This document shows, piece after piece, positions 26,518-37,679 of a DNA stretch of 64,000 nt. The notes below the pieces were generated by a model. The model saw nothing but the letters and a program-made list of their open reading frames with translations, had not been told where the DNA came from and ran no database searches. The position numbers and the translations under genes were made by a program. How positions within the stretch are numbered: the first letter of the stretch is position 1; every line of letters starts with the position of its first letter. The DNA is from Gnetum montanum (Eukaryota; Streptophyta; Gnetopsida; Gnetales; Gnetaceae): the NCBI GenBank assembly GCA_015680685.1, contig MNCI01006943.1:1-64000 (forward strand), given 5' to 3'.

Positions 26518-27122
26518 CTCAGCATCTACGCTAGGATTGATAGCTCACGCTGGGTTCTAAATCTAGCGTCTACGCTGGGGTCTAAGTCTGGCGTCTACGC
26601 CGGGGTTTAAGTTTGGCGTCTACGCTGGGGCTTGAGTTTATGCTTACGCTAGGTTCCGCAGTTTATGCTTACGCTCGCTCAGACGCTTACGCTAAGAATT
26701 GCAATGTAACAAATGAAACACCCCCCCTTTATATAGCACTCCGTTGATGTTGCCGCTGCCGCCGCCGCTTACGCCGCCGTTACTCCTTTTTTGCCATTAT
26801 GTGCCTTTTTGCTTATTTTTTGCTAAAATTTGCCCAGAAAAATAAAAAAAAATAAAAAAATAAAAAAAATAGAAATTACTACATCCTGGTTCCCCCATGG
26901 ACCCCATTTCATACGTTTACGTCAAACATTCTAGCGTAAACTGCCATTACGGCCCGGTAAGGCCTTAAACTGCCACCTAGGGCCCGGTAAGGCGTTAAAC
27001 TGCCATGTGTCCTAGTGTGATGATAATCCACCATGCACATACACATTTAAAACTGCCAAAAAAATGTAGAACATTACCCATTAGCTCATTCCGCTCTTTG
27101 TTTATTGGCAAGAGCAAGCCCG
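26518..27122. promoter_or_regulatory. Divergent aORF/pol control region of B
   Basis: Read on the minus strand, a TATATAAA box (26728-26735) lies 211 bp upstream of the aORF ATG, followed by TCTACGCTGGGG-like repeats (26520-26700). Further toward pol are a GCC-rich patch (26750-26780), an A/T-rich stretch, and two units of GGCCCGGTAAGGCnTTAAACTGCCA at 26940-27010. An acceptor-like TTTATTGGCAAG precedes the pol ATG at 27123. Confidence 0.6.
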
Positions 27123-28286
27123 ATGGATCACCAGCGCTTAACCAAACCATTAATTATCGATGGACCATATGGCAAAATTACAAGGGACATTAACACGAGC
27201 CTCATCCACCTAAGTTCATCAACGGAAGACGCAGTCATCACCTTAACACAACAAATAATAGACGACTACAAAGGCATGAAAAAATCCCTCGACATAGAAG
27301 CCGAAAACATCACCGAAGACCCATTGGCTGAAACCCCCATAACCATGCCCGATGGGGAAATCAGAATACTAAAGTTAAGCACATTACTAAAACTGCAATT
27401 AGCCATAGAAATTGAGAACGTGCTTAGGAAAAATATGAAAGCATTCACTTGGTCCTATACGGATATGCCCGGGTTAGGTTCCCAAATTGTCCAACATAAT
27501 ATTATCCTTGACCCGAAGTTGAGACCAGTAAAACAAAAAGCACGAAAGGTTAAACCTGAGGTAGCCTTAGCAGTTCGCAATGAGATCACCAAGCTTTATC
27601 AGGCTGGCTTCATTCAAGCTGTTGATTACGCCGAATGGGTATCCAACATGGTCATTGTCCTGAAGAAGAACGAAAGCATTCGCCTATGCATTGACTTCCG
27701 AGATTTAAATGTTGCAACCATAAAAGATGATTTTCCTCTACCTAGCATTGATCAACTTGTTGACTCAACTGCTGGGCGTGCACTATTATCTTTTATGGAC
27801 AGCTTCTCGGGATACAACCAGATACGTATTAACCCGGAGCATCAGCTCCGAACTACCTTTATGACACCATGGGGAACCTTTTGCTACACAATGGTGCCTT
27901 TTGGTCTCAAGAATGCCGGGGCCACGTATAAAGAGCCATGACATTCATCTTTAGTGATTACATGTTAGACGCTCAACGATTACATGGATGACATTGTAGT
28001 TAAATCAAAGACAAAGGAACAACATGTACAAGATCTGGACTTAGTATTAAAGCGTTGTTTAAAGTATGAATTGAGACTCAACCCGAAAAAATGTGTCTTC
28101 GATGTCAAGACAGGCAAAATGCTTGGATTTATAGCCTCAGAAGCAGGGATACGAGTAGACCCTGATAAGGTTAAGGTCATAACAAACCTAAAACCACTAG
28201 GCAACCTTACCAAACTTTGAGGTCTACAAGGTAGATTATAGTTTATCAGGCACTTCATAGAAAAATTAACAGACAAACTAAAACCT

Positions 28287-29453
28287 ATGAACCACTTGTT
28301 ATGCAAAAATGTCCATTTTGAATGGACTCCGCGGTGCCAACAAGCATTCGATGACATTAAAACGGCACTTGCCTGGTTACCCACGGTTTATCCACCTCAA
28401 AAAGATAAACCATTTTACATCTACCTCACTACTTCGGATTTGTCCATCACGTCTATGCTTTGCCAGAAACGAGATGACGAAACTGAAGTCCCTGTATATT
28501 ACTTAAGCCATGCATTAGTTGCCCACGAGAAAATGTATAACGACGTGGAGAGGTCTTGTTTAGCTTTGGTCTTCTCTTTGAGAAAGTGGCAACATTACCT
28601 CTTCTGCGACCAAGTTAATATAATTTGCAAGGATAATGTGCTAAGGGCCATAATAGGAAACATTTACGAAACGAGTCGAATAGCATGCTGGAAAGCCATG
28701 ATAGCAGAGTTTGACCTATGTTACATAGCGCAATCATCGGTTAAGGGTCAAGCCATAGTAAGTCAAATGGCCACATCACCGATACACGATCAAGCAATAA
28801 TAGAACCAGAATTCCTAGATGAGGATATAAGCGCAATAGACATAGTGCCCAATGACTATGATGCCATTCGAAACTTTGATGGAGCATCCAGCTCTCAAGG
28901 GGGAAGTGTGGCCACTGTCATCACTTATCCCTCCAGGGAGATCCGAACCTTTGCTTATCATTTCAACTTTCATTGTACAAACAACATAGCAGAGTACGAA
29001 GGTCTCCTTAGAGGTCTCGTGGCAGCATTGGCTTTAGACATCACGTGGCTTGTGGTCAAAGGAGACTCGCAACTAGTCATAAACCAGGTCATAGACGTCT
29101 ATACATGTAAAGCCCAACATTTACAACCATACTGTGACCTGAAAAAACACCTAACAAGGCGATTCGAAAACATTAATGTGCAACAGATCTCCAGAAATGA
29201 CAACACCATCATAGATGCACTAGCCACCTTGGCATTAAATATATCGCCTGACATGTTCCACACATTGCCAAGCTCCATAACCAGTTGTGTTGAACCAATC
29301 ACCGATACTCTCGACATGTTGCCAATCGCATCTGTTAGTACAACACACGTGATAGAATGGTATGACGACATAAAAGAATACCTTCTATGTGGCGAGACAC
29401 CACAACATCTAACAAATGCACAAAAGGATGCAGTACGAAAGTGTTCTAAGTAG
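28287..29453 (+). CDS. Uninterrupted double RNase H segment of B pol
   Basis: 388 open codons. Residues 1-35 are the RT connection. KPFYIYLTTSD (41-51) opens the Ty3-type RNase H. The second RNase H begins near residue 194 with FDGASS and keeps four acidic residues: D198, E236 (NIAEYEG), D260 (KGDSQLV) and D310 (IIDALA). This second, archaeal-type domain is the known hallmark of Tat elements. The final TAG falls between RNase H and integrase, where the frame originally continued. Confidence 0.88.
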   Translation: MNHLLCKNVHFEWTPRCQQAFDDIKTALAWLPTVYPPQKDKPFYIYLTTSDLSITSMLCQKRDDETEVPVYYLSHALVAHEKMYNDVERSCLALVFSLRKWQHYLFCDQVNIICKDNVLRAIIGNIYETSRIACWKAMIAEFDLCYIAQSSVKGQAIVSQMATSPIHDQAIIEPEFLDEDISAIDIVPNDYDAIRNFDGASSSQGGSVATVITYPSREIRTFAYHFNFHCTNNIAEYEGLLRGLVAALALDITWLVVKGDSQLVINQVIDVYTCKAQHLQPYCDLKKHLTRRFENINVQQISRNDNTIIDALATLALNISPDMFHTLPSSITSCVEPITDTLDMLPIASVSTTHVIEWYDDIKEYLLCGETPQHLTNAQKDAVRKCSK

Positions 29454-29591
29454 TATACCCTAGTAGGGGACACACTGTGTCATAGATCCTACGAAGACAT
29501 ATTGCTAACATGCGTTAGCAGTACTGATGTCCAAACCATTGTCAAATAAGTACACGACGGACTATGCAGAGGACACATAACGCCAAAAGCC

Positions 29592-30350
29592 ATGGCAATG
29601 AAAATAAGACGTTTAGGCTACTATTGGCCACACATGGAATACGACTGTCTCTCCAAGGCCAAAACCTGTAGTACTTGTCAAAAACATAGCAATCTAATAC
29701 ATGTCCCACCAAATGAGTTACATACAACGCAAATCATGTGGCCCTTTCAAAAGTGGGGATTAGACCTTATTGGCCCGATAACACCCTCATCTTCTGTAGG
29801 GCATAGTTTCATCATAACCGCAACCAAATATTTTACGAAGTGGGTAGAAGCTGCTCCCCTTCGAAAAACTACATCTAAACATGTATGCAACTTCATTCTC
29901 GAAAATATTGTAACTCGCTTTGGCATACCCATGACAATCATCACTGACAACGGGCCACAATTTAGTAGTGCTGAGACCAAAACCTTTTGTGAAAGTCTAG
30001 GGATCAAACACTCATTTGCTTCCCCTTACTATCCTCAGAGCAATGGGCAAGCAGAAGCAATGAACAAAACGATTATTATAATACTCAAGAAGATGCTCAC
30101 CCAAAGCAAGCGAAAATGGCACGAACAATTGATATACGCACTGTGGGCATACCGTACTACACATCAAACTTCAATAGGTAAAATACCATATAGTCTTGTT
30201 TACGGTTCAGAAGTTGTTTTACCTTTGGAATTACAGGTACCATCTTTAAGGATCACACTTTTCAGACTCCTTGATGACGGGCAAAACAATGATCTGCGCA
30301 TCATTGACCTCGACTCGGTGGAGGAAGAACGCATACGTGCACTTGATTAG
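29592..30350 (+). CDS. Uninterrupted integrase segment of B pol
   Basis: 252 open codons covering the second half of the zinc finger (CSTCQKH) and the complete catalytic core. The D,D-35-E triad is visible: D58 (GLDLIGP), D119 (TDNGPQF) and E155 (GQAEAMNK). Downstream are WAYRTTHQTS and YGSEVVLPLE, the usual end of plant Ty3/gypsy cores. The histidines lie just upstream in the same frame after an in-frame TAA near 29547. Confidence 0.88.
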   Translation: MAMKIRRLGYYWPHMEYDCLSKAKTCSTCQKHSNLIHVPPNELHTTQIMWPFQKWGLDLIGPITPSSSVGHSFIITATKYFTKWVEAAPLRKTTSKHVCNFILENIVTRFGIPMTIITDNGPQFSSAETKTFCESLGIKHSFASPYYPQSNGQAEAMNKTIIIILKKMLTQSKRKWHEQLIYALWAYRTTHQTSIGKIPYSLVYGSEVVLPLELQVPSLRITLFRLLDDGQNNDLRIIDLDSVEEERIRALD

Positions 30351-30596
30351 ATCAAATGGTATAAAAAACAACAACGGCAATGACATTGGCACGACATCCA
30401 TAAGTGCCCCATCAAAGAAGGTGACCTTGTACTAAAGGTAGTTCGGGAACACCCGGACAAATTCTTAGCCAACTGGGAAGGGCCTTACTTGGTCATCAAA
30501 GCATTCGACAATGGAGCATTCAAGCTCGCTGATATGGAAGGGAATGAGTTTGCCAATCCAACCAACCACTTGTACCTAAAACCGTTCTACATTTAA

Positions 30597-30879
30597 GTAA
30601 AAGCTTAGGTACGTGTGAGTTCTGGATTACGACTATAAACTGATACCACAGAACAGTCCTGGATTATGAATTAAAACTGATACCACAGCTCATCCTGAAA
30701 TCACGATGGTAAATTGATGCCGTACAGTGTTCGTGATGACGATAAACTAGCACCCGTCTGGCACGATAGTAAACTACCATTGTTGCATTCACCAGATTCC
30801 ACTAAGACTATAAATTGGTTTGCCTCTTCATGGTCCGCCAAGACTAGAAACTGGCAATCCAACGTCTGCCATGACGCTT
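30597..30879 (+). repeat. TTTATAGTC/ACTGATACCACAG array after pol of B, target of C
   Basis: About three units sharing AAACTGATACCACAG, followed by shorter units such as GACTATAAATTGG and GATGGTAAATTG. Element C inserted here at 30879, with TSD ACGCT at 30875-30879. The array continues at 48845. Confidence 0.75.
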
Positions 30880-32040
30880 GTACCGCCTGAAATCGTTGGT
30901 CTCCGGCTGGAAAGAAAACAGAGGCCGCGGGATCGCAGGACGAGTACAGAAGACCCTGCCTTTGCCTAAGGGTGAGTTGGAATGCATGAAGGCAGATTAC
31001 CTTGGGTGGTCTGCACGCAGATCAGACAAGGATTTCCCTGCGCGTACGCAAAGTGCTATACACTGGGTTATGCGTAAACGATGCAACGAGCGTAAACAAA
31101 GCGTAAATGGCGTAAAACAGATGCGAATAGAGCGTGAGCGTAAACGGGCGTGGGCCAAGTTGACGTAAAACTGTAAAATGTAAACAATCTTATGCAGCAA
31201 ATGTAAACAATGGTATTACAGAGTCAGAGTATAGTGCACCGGTCTAATGTAGTCGTGAGGGACACAAGGCGGACGAAAAGCCCCAGCGTATGCAGGAATG
31301 ACTTGGCTGGTTTGCTGGGCGAGCAGAGCATAGAGACTGTATCTGCAGCATATAAGGCTTCCCAACATAAGAGGGTTTCAGCTTCTTTACGCAGCGTAAA
31401 TGTTCTCTAGTCTGCTCTAGGATTTTTCTCACCGACCTCGGTGAAGTCAGAAATCGGGGTTTATATACAGGTTGTTATGCTAGACTCAGGTTGAGCGACA
31501 TGTGGCGTGTTGACCGGGTGCACAGACTTTACAGAAATACAATATTTTACATCTGTTGGACGTATACACTGTATCAAGTCAGCGTATACACTAGGCATAT
31601 ACACTAGAGGTGTTGGGCATGAACTGGGGTGAAGATGCTAGTGCTGGGCGTATACGCTAACGGATGCTAGGCGTATACGCTAGTTGATGCAGGGCATATA
31701 CGCCGAAGGATGTCCAATTGCTTCAATTCTTTCTCTTTGGTGTTATCTTTATGCCGTCATTGAAGATTTTATCGTCGAGTTCATGCATCTGTAGTACCTG
31801 GGCATACACGCTGGAGTGCTGGGCGTATACGCTATGGAGTGAGGTGTATACGCTGTAGGTGTGAACTTGGGCATATACGCCGAGCGTATACGTTGGCACA
31901 GTATACTTAGTAAAAAACACAAGCATTTCAAGTCCCAACACTGCCACGTATGACTTCTTATGTAGCCGAGGTCATCCGTGAGTCTCAGGGTCCTTCTTGG
32001 TGCCAGGCCAGTACTAAGCTCTGAATTTTGTGGTGTTTCA
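30880..32040 (-). repeat. 3' LTR of element C
   Basis: 1161 bp, inverted, pairs with 47688-48844. Plus-strand ends are TGTACCGCC and GTGGTGTTTCA. On the minus strand TATATAAA lies at 31460-31467. GCGTATACGC motifs crowd 31560-31900. Spurious ORFs such as 30878-31168 arise from the LTR. Confidence 0.95.
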
Positions 32041-33060
32041 TTGGTCCCTTTTTATTGATGCTTGGAGGAATCGACCCGAGAAGCGTCGACAAAGAAGTGC
32101 AAAACACCACAAGAAACTTGATAAAGACGTTGTCCGCTGCCACTTGACGAGACGTCATCGCACATGTTCAGTAGTACATGGGATCGGGAAAGTGAAATTT
32201 GTAGCTAATAGGAGGATAGAGATCGCGGGGATTGGTGGCTGCCCAAAGAATTGTGTCGTGGACAGGGGATGTTTGGATATGTGGCATGCTGATCTTTGCC
32301 AATAGCCAATGTTTTAGCAGACTCGGAGTTCAGACATGCAATGTGCATCCTTTGGCGGAACAGGGCCCTCAGTTAGCTTTCAAGGGAATCCTGTTGGCAG
32401 GGCCAAAGCTACGAGAGGATGTGTTACATGCTTTGGAAGAACAGGGACCATGTTTAGTGTTCAGGGGAACCTGTTGGCTGGGATCCAAAGCCATGCAACT
32501 GGATGTTTCTTGAGCGTTTTGAACATGAGTACTTGGTTTTGAGATGACTACCTTCCTGTCTGGGGCTTATATGGGAAGTGCCCGGGGTCTTAGTTTTTTT
32601 TTGTGTCATAATCTTTTGCTCTGCTTTTGTACTCATGCGTAGGTGTTGTGCTGCGTGTTGCAGCTGCTTTATAGTGGTACAATGTTTTAGATATACTGGG
32701 TGTGTCGAGGGGATGCTGAGGTAAAATGTGTTGGCGAATGGATAAATAATTTTGTCGATGAATGGGGATGTACTAGTGAATGGTTTGATTCAGTCCTACC
32801 AGGTATGCTACGAACATTGTCTTACCTTATTGCTTACGACAAAGTGCATCTTTGTGTAAAACTTCTGGGTGTCATCCTGCAAACATAATGCCAAGGAGAT
32901 AAGAAAAGCCATGAGCAAATAGACGAGCTTAGACTTACATGGCGGCCAATGTCGCAGAGATGCTGAAGGAAGGCAGGCACTGTGTTTAGATGACAACAAT
33001 ACTAATAAGGACGATTGATGGTGAGTGATGAATGAGCATGGCGACAGAGTGATGTGCCAG
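32041..33060 (-). other. 3' non-coding region of element C with PPT, hairpins and an intron-like cassette
   Basis: The polypurine tract AAAAAGGGACCAA (plus 32041-32053) abuts the 3' LTR. Between about 32330 and 32510 lie two to three imperfect units of roughly 75 bp, each able to fold through CAACAGG...CCTGTT arms. At 32877-32938 there is a 62-bp GT-AG intron-like segment (minus strand GTAAGTCTAAGC to TTTGCAG) followed by GATGACACC, as in B. No credible ORF. Confidence 0.65.
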
Positions 33061-33497
33061 ATGTGAACTTGCCAGTTTATAGTCTTGGCAGACTATCATG
33101 GGTTAGTTTTATGTCATAACCCATTGGACATTGCCTGTTTAGCATCGTGACGGACGTTATATTGCCAGTTTTTAGTCTTAGTGGACTATGGAGAGGCAAG
33201 CTAGTTTATAGTCTTAGCGGACCCGATTGGTTAGGATGGTGGCAGTTTATTGTCATGCTAGACGGATGCTAATTTATTGTCCTTTCAGACGCTGTCGTAT
33301 TAGTTTTAAGTCATAACCCAGGACTATTCTGTGGTATCAGTTTACTGTCATGATTCCAGGACGAGCTGTGGTATCAGTTTATAGTCGTAATTCTAGGACT
33401 TTTCTGTGGTATCAGTTTATAGTCGTAATTCCAGGACTTTTTTGTGGTATCAGTTTATAGTCGTAATTCCAGGACTTACACGTACCTGAGCTTGTAT
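33061..33497 (-). repeat. 3' array of element C
   Basis: About four units of roughly 38 bp with the plus-strand core GTGGTATCAGTTTATAGTC at 33320-33480, and shorter units with AGTTTATAGTCTTAG and AGTTTTATGTCATAACCC at 33070-33310. Same motif family as after pol in A and B. Confidence 0.75.
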
Positions 33498-36400
33498 TCA
33501 GATGTAGAATGGTTTTAGGTACAAATGATTTGTCGGATTGGCAAACTCGTTCCCTTCCATGTCAGCTAGCTTGAATGCACCATTATCGAAGGCTTTGATG
33601 ACCATGTAAGGCCCTTCCCAGTTGGCTGAGAATTTGTCTGAATGTTCCCGAACAGCTTTGAGCACGAGGTTGCCTTCTTGGATAGGGCGCTTGTTGCTGT
33701 TATGCTGATTTCGCTGTCGTTGTTGCTTTTGGTACCATTCGATCTGGTCAAGCATGCATACGTGTTCTTCTTCCGCCTAATCGAGGTCAATGGTACGTAG
33801 ATTATTGTTTTGCTCATCCTCGAGGAGTCCGGAGAGTGTGATGCTTAATGATGGTACCTGTAATTCTAAAGGTAAGACAACTTCTGAACCGTAAATAAGA
33901 CTATATGGCGTTTTACCTATTGACATTCGGTGCATAGTGCAGTATGCCCATAATGCGTACACTAATTACTCGTGCCATTTCCTTTTGCTCTGGGTTAGCA
34001 TTTTCTTAAGTATTATAATGATCGTCTTATTTGTTGCTTCTGCTTGCCCATTGCTTTGAGGATAGTAAGGGGAGGAAAATGAGTGTTTGATCCCCAGACT
34101 GTCGCAAAAAGTTTTTGTTTCAGCACTGCTAAATTGCAGCCCGTTGTTAGTGATAATTGTCAAAGGGATGCCAAAATGGGTTACAATGTTTTCAAGGATG
34201 AAATTGCACATGTGTTTAGATGTGGTCTTTTGGAGGGGTACAGCCTCAACCCACTTCGTAAAATATTCAGTAGCGGTTATGATGAAATTGTGCCCTGCGG
34301 AAAACGAGGGTGTGATTGGTCCGATGAGGTCCAAACCCCATTTTTGGAAGGGCCACGTGATCTGCTCCGTGTGCAACTCGTTCGGTGGGACATGGATTAG
34401 GTTACTATGCTTTTGGCAAGTGTCGCATGTTTTAACCTGGGAGAGACAGTCATATTCCATATGCGGCTAATAATAGCCTAATCGTCTTATTTTCGTTGCC
34501 ATGGCTTTAGGCGCAATGTGTCCTCCACATAGTCCCTTGTGTATTTGTTCAACAACCGTTTGGGGATCAGCACTACTGACGCATGTTCGCAATATACCTT
34601 CATAGGATCTACGACATAATGTTTCCCCTACTAATGTGTATTGCCTGGAACGTTTTCGTACGGAATCCTTTTGCGCATTTGTTAGATGTCGTGGTGCCTC
34701 ACCGCGTAGAAGGCATTCTTTTATGTCATCATACCATTCCACTGCGTGTGTTGTACTAACAGATGCAATTGGCAATGTGTCGGAGGTATTGGTTATCGGT
34801 TCAGCGCAGTTGATTACGGAGCTTGGCAAGGCATGGAACATGTCGGGCGATATGTTTAGCGCTAATGTGGCCAACGCGTCTGCGATGGTGTTATCGTTTC
34901 GAGAGACGTGTTGCATATCAATGTTTTCGAATCACCTCATTAAATGTTTTGCCAAGTCATAGTATGGTTGTAAATGTTAGGCTTTACATGTGTAAATGTT
35001 TGTAACTTGGTTTACGACCAATTGTGAATCTCCTACGACTATAAGCCATGTGATGTCTGAGGCCAGTGCTACCATGAGACCTCTAAGGAGACCTTCATAC
35101 TCTGCTATGTTGTTAGTACAATGAAAATTGAAATGATAGGCAAAGGGTCGGATCTCCTCGGAGGGATAAGTGATGACAGCAGCCGCACTTCCTCCACGAG
35201 AGGTGGATGCTTCATCGAAGTTTAGAATGACATCATAATCTTGGGGCACTGTGTCTATGGTGTTTATGTTCTCATCTGGGAATTCTAGATCTATGGTTGC
35301 TTGATCACGTGTTGGTGATGTGGCCATTTGATCTGCTATGGCTTGACCCTTAACTGATGATTGCGCTACATAATATAAGTCAAACTCAACTGTCATGGCT
35401 TTCCACCGGGCTATTCGACTCGTTTCGTAGATGTTCCCTGTTATGGCTCTCAGTACATTATCCTTACAGATTATGTAGACTTGATTACGGAAGAGGTAAT
35501 GTCACCATTTTCTTAGAGAAAAGACTAATGCTAAACATGACTTCTCCACATCATTATACTTCTTTTCGTGGGCAACTAAGGCATGGCTCAAGTAGTAAAC
35601 AGGGACTTCGGTTCCGTCATTTTGTTTCTGGCAAAGCATAGACGCGATGGATGATTCTGAAGTGGCAAGGTAGATGTAGAATGGTTTATGGTTTTGGGGT
35701 GGATAAACTGTAGGCAGTCGGGAAAGTGCTGTTTTGATGTTTTCGAATGCTTCTTGGCACTACGGAGTCCATTCAAAATGGGCATTTTTACGTAACAGGT
35801 GGTTCATAGGTTTTAGTTTGTCTGTGAGTTTTTCTATGAAACGCCTGATGAACTGCAATCTACCTTGTAGACCTTGAAGCTCAGTAAGGTTGCTCAGGGG
35901 TTTCAGGTTTGTTATGACTTTCACCTTATCGAGGTCTACTTGTATCCCTGCTTCAGAGGCTATGAATCTGAGCATTTTGCCAGTCTTGACGCCAAAGACA
36001 CATTTTTTCGGGTTCAGCCTTAGTTCATACTTTAAACAACGCTTTAAGACTAAGTCGAGGTCTCGTACATGTTGCTCGGTCGTTTTTGATTTGACCACAA
36101 TGTCATCCACGTAATTGTTGAGTGACCATAGCATATAATCACTAAAGATAAATGTCATGGCTCTTTGATACATGGCTCTAGCGTTCTTGAGACCAAAGGG
36201 CATCATGGTGTAGCAAAAAGTTCCCCATGGGGTCATGAAGGTTGTCCGAAGTTGATGTTTAGGGTTTATGCGTATTTGGTTGTGTCCCGAATAACCATCC
36301 ATAAAAGATAGTAAGGCATGCCTGGCAGTCGAGTCAACGAGTTGATTGATGCTGGGTAGGGGAAAGTCGTCTTTTATGGTTGCTATGTTTAAATCTCGGA

Positions 36401-36972
36401 AGTTGATGCATACGTGAATGCTTCCATTTTTCTTTGGGACGATGACCATGTTGGACACCCATTTGCCGTAATCAACAGCCCAAATGAAACCAGCTTGGTA
36501 GAGCTTGGTAATCTCATTGCAAACTGCCAACGCCACCTTGGGTCGAACTTTTCGTGCTTTCTGTTTTATCGGTCTTAGTTTCGGGTCTAGAATAATGTTG
36601 TGTTGGACGATTCTAGGATCTAGCCCAGGCATGTCCGTATAGGACCAAGCGAATGCTTTCATATTTTCCCTAAGCACATTCTAAATGTCTTGGGCCAAGT
36701 GCAGTTGTAATAATGTACTCAATTTTAATATTTTAATTTCCCCATTAGGCATGGTAATGGGAGTTTCGACTAACGGATCTTTGGTGATGTTTTCGGTTCT
36801 ATGTCAAGAAATTTTGTCATGCCCCCGTAATTGTCTGTTGTTTGTTGTGTTGAGGCTATAACCGCGTCGTCTGTTAGTGGACTTAAGTTGATGAAGTTTA
36901 TGTCAATGTCCCGTATAATGGTGCTGTATGGTCTGTCAATGGTTAATGATGTGGTTAAATGCTGGCAGTCCA
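33498..36972 (-). pseudogene. pol: pol of element C: RT, two RNases H, integrase
   Basis: Minus-strand pol from ATG at 36972 to the stop at 33498 after LYLKPFYI, with the same domain order as B. A frameshift near 36770 follows the N-terminal stretch, and later stops split the frame into 36677-35760 (RT), 35396-34977 (start of second RNase H: FDEASTSRGGS, NIAEYEG, VGDSQLV), 34916-34467 (end of second RNase H and zinc finger start), 34460-33966 (integrase core: GLDLIGPI, TNNGLQF, GQAEATNK) and 33755-33498 (C-terminal domain). Note the integrase change TDNGPQF to TNNGLQF, which removes the second catalytic Asp. An acceptor-like TTTATTGGCAG precedes the ATG. Confidence 0.92.
35760..36677 (-). CDS. 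Uninterrupted RT segment of C pol
   Basis: 305 open codons covering the complete RT palm. Visible are ICINFRDLN-like fingers, FMDGYSGHNQIRI with D127, YVDD with D191-D192, LNPKKCVFGVKTGKML, and the connection GLQGRLQFIRRFI. A Cys-Val-Asp to Cys-Ile-Asn change in the fingers motif (CINFRDLN) is an unusual substitution. The segment ends at a TAG where B has a readable codon. Confidence 0.85.
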   Translation of the reverse strand: MLRENMKAFAWSYTDMPGLDPRIVQHNIILDPKLRPIKQKARKVRPKVALAVCNEITKLYQAGFIWAVDYGKWVSNMVIVPKKNGSIHVCINFRDLNIATIKDDFPLPSINQLVDSTARHALLSFMDGYSGHNQIRINPKHQLRTTFMTPWGTFCYTMMPFGLKNARAMYQRAMTFIFSDYMLWSLNNYVDDIVVKSKTTEQHVRDLDLVLKRCLKYELRLNPKKCVFGVKTGKMLRFIASEAGIQVDLDKVKVITNLKPLSNLTELQGLQGRLQFIRRFIEKLTDKLKPMNHLLRKNAHFEWTP

Positions 36973-37679
36973 TTGAGCTTGTCCCTGCCAATAAACCGAG
37001 AGTTGCATGAGCAAAGAGGGATCGTTCTATGTCTTTCGGTGTTTTTAAACTATATGTACATGTATAATGGTGGATTATCGTCACACCTGGATGCATGGCA
37101 GTTTGATGCCTTATCGGGTAGTGAGTGGCAGTTTAAGACCGTACCGGGCCGTGAGCGGGTGGGGAAATGGCAGTTTAAGGCCGTACCGGGCCATTGTTAG
37201 ATGGGGAAGTGGTAGTTTAAGGCCGTACCGGGCCGTGATGGTAGTTAGCATAAACGTGTAAAACGGGGTCCATGGAGGAACCAGGACGTAATAATCTCTG
37301 TTTTTAGTTAATTTTCATCATTTTTGGGGAAATTTTGGCGAATAGTAGACAAAAAAGGCTAAAAGGCAAAAAACGGAGCGACGACGGCGGCATAAGCAGT
37401 GGCGGGGTCGGTGTCAGTGTCATCCGGCACTATATAAAGGAAAGGGGGGTCCATTTATTTTATTGGAAAGTGACAGCGTGAGCGACAGCGTAAACCTACT
37501 AAGGCGTAAGCGTAAACCACAATACCCTAGCGTAAGCATAAACCTCGGCGTAGACGCCTAAGACTGATCCCCAGCGTAGACGCGGAGACCCTAGCATAGA
37601 TGCCGAAGCTTAAACTTCTCAGCGCTAGCGTAGACAATTGCTCAGCATAAACTTAGATCATCAGCGTAGACACTCTGAG
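36973..37679. promoter_or_regulatory. Divergent aORF/pol control region of C
   Basis: Acceptor-like CGGTTTATTGGCAG on the minus strand (AG at 36984-36985) faces pol. At 37080-37250 are about four plus-strand units of GGCAGTTTAAGGCCGTACCGG. A TATATAAA box for the plus-strand aORF lies at 37431-37438, about 240 bp before its ATG. Between the TATA box and the ATG lie AGCGTAGACG/AGCGTAAAC repeats. B has the same arrangement. Confidence 0.62.

Larger units (their letters stand above)
27123..30596 (+). pseudogene. pol: pol of element B: RT, two RNases H, integrase
   Basis: Separate pol ORF without protease. ATG at 27123 (MDHQRLTKP) agrees with the start in C, and the stop TAA is at 30594-30596 after KPFYI. 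Order: pre-RT with GDEIRILKLST-like stretch, RT (27530-28060; LCIDFRDLN, FMDSFSGYNQIRI, YMDD at about 27981), connection and Ty3-type RNase H (28300-28700), archaeal-type RNase H (28860-29240), integrase zinc finger HHCC (29550-29690), DDE core (29750-30070), and a C-terminal domain with NWEGPYLVIKAFDNGAFKLAD. Frameshifts sit near 27930-27980, and stops near 28218, 28240, 29450, 29547 and 30348. The order RT-RH-aRH-INT is typical of the Tat lineage. Confidence 0.93.

Noticed and set aside
26750-26780. GCC-repeat near the aORF promoter of B as a CpG-island host promoter
   Set aside because: Short, local, and within the retrotransposon spacer; it is not followed by a host gene.
32232-32542. Two overlapping plus-strand ORFs in the 3' region of C
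   Set aside because: They fall on the imperfect hairpin repeats, antisense to the element, and the frames are not kept in B.
34083-34470. Plus-strand ORFs of 105 and 127 residues over pol of C
   Set aside because: Shadows of the integrase coding sequence on the other strand.
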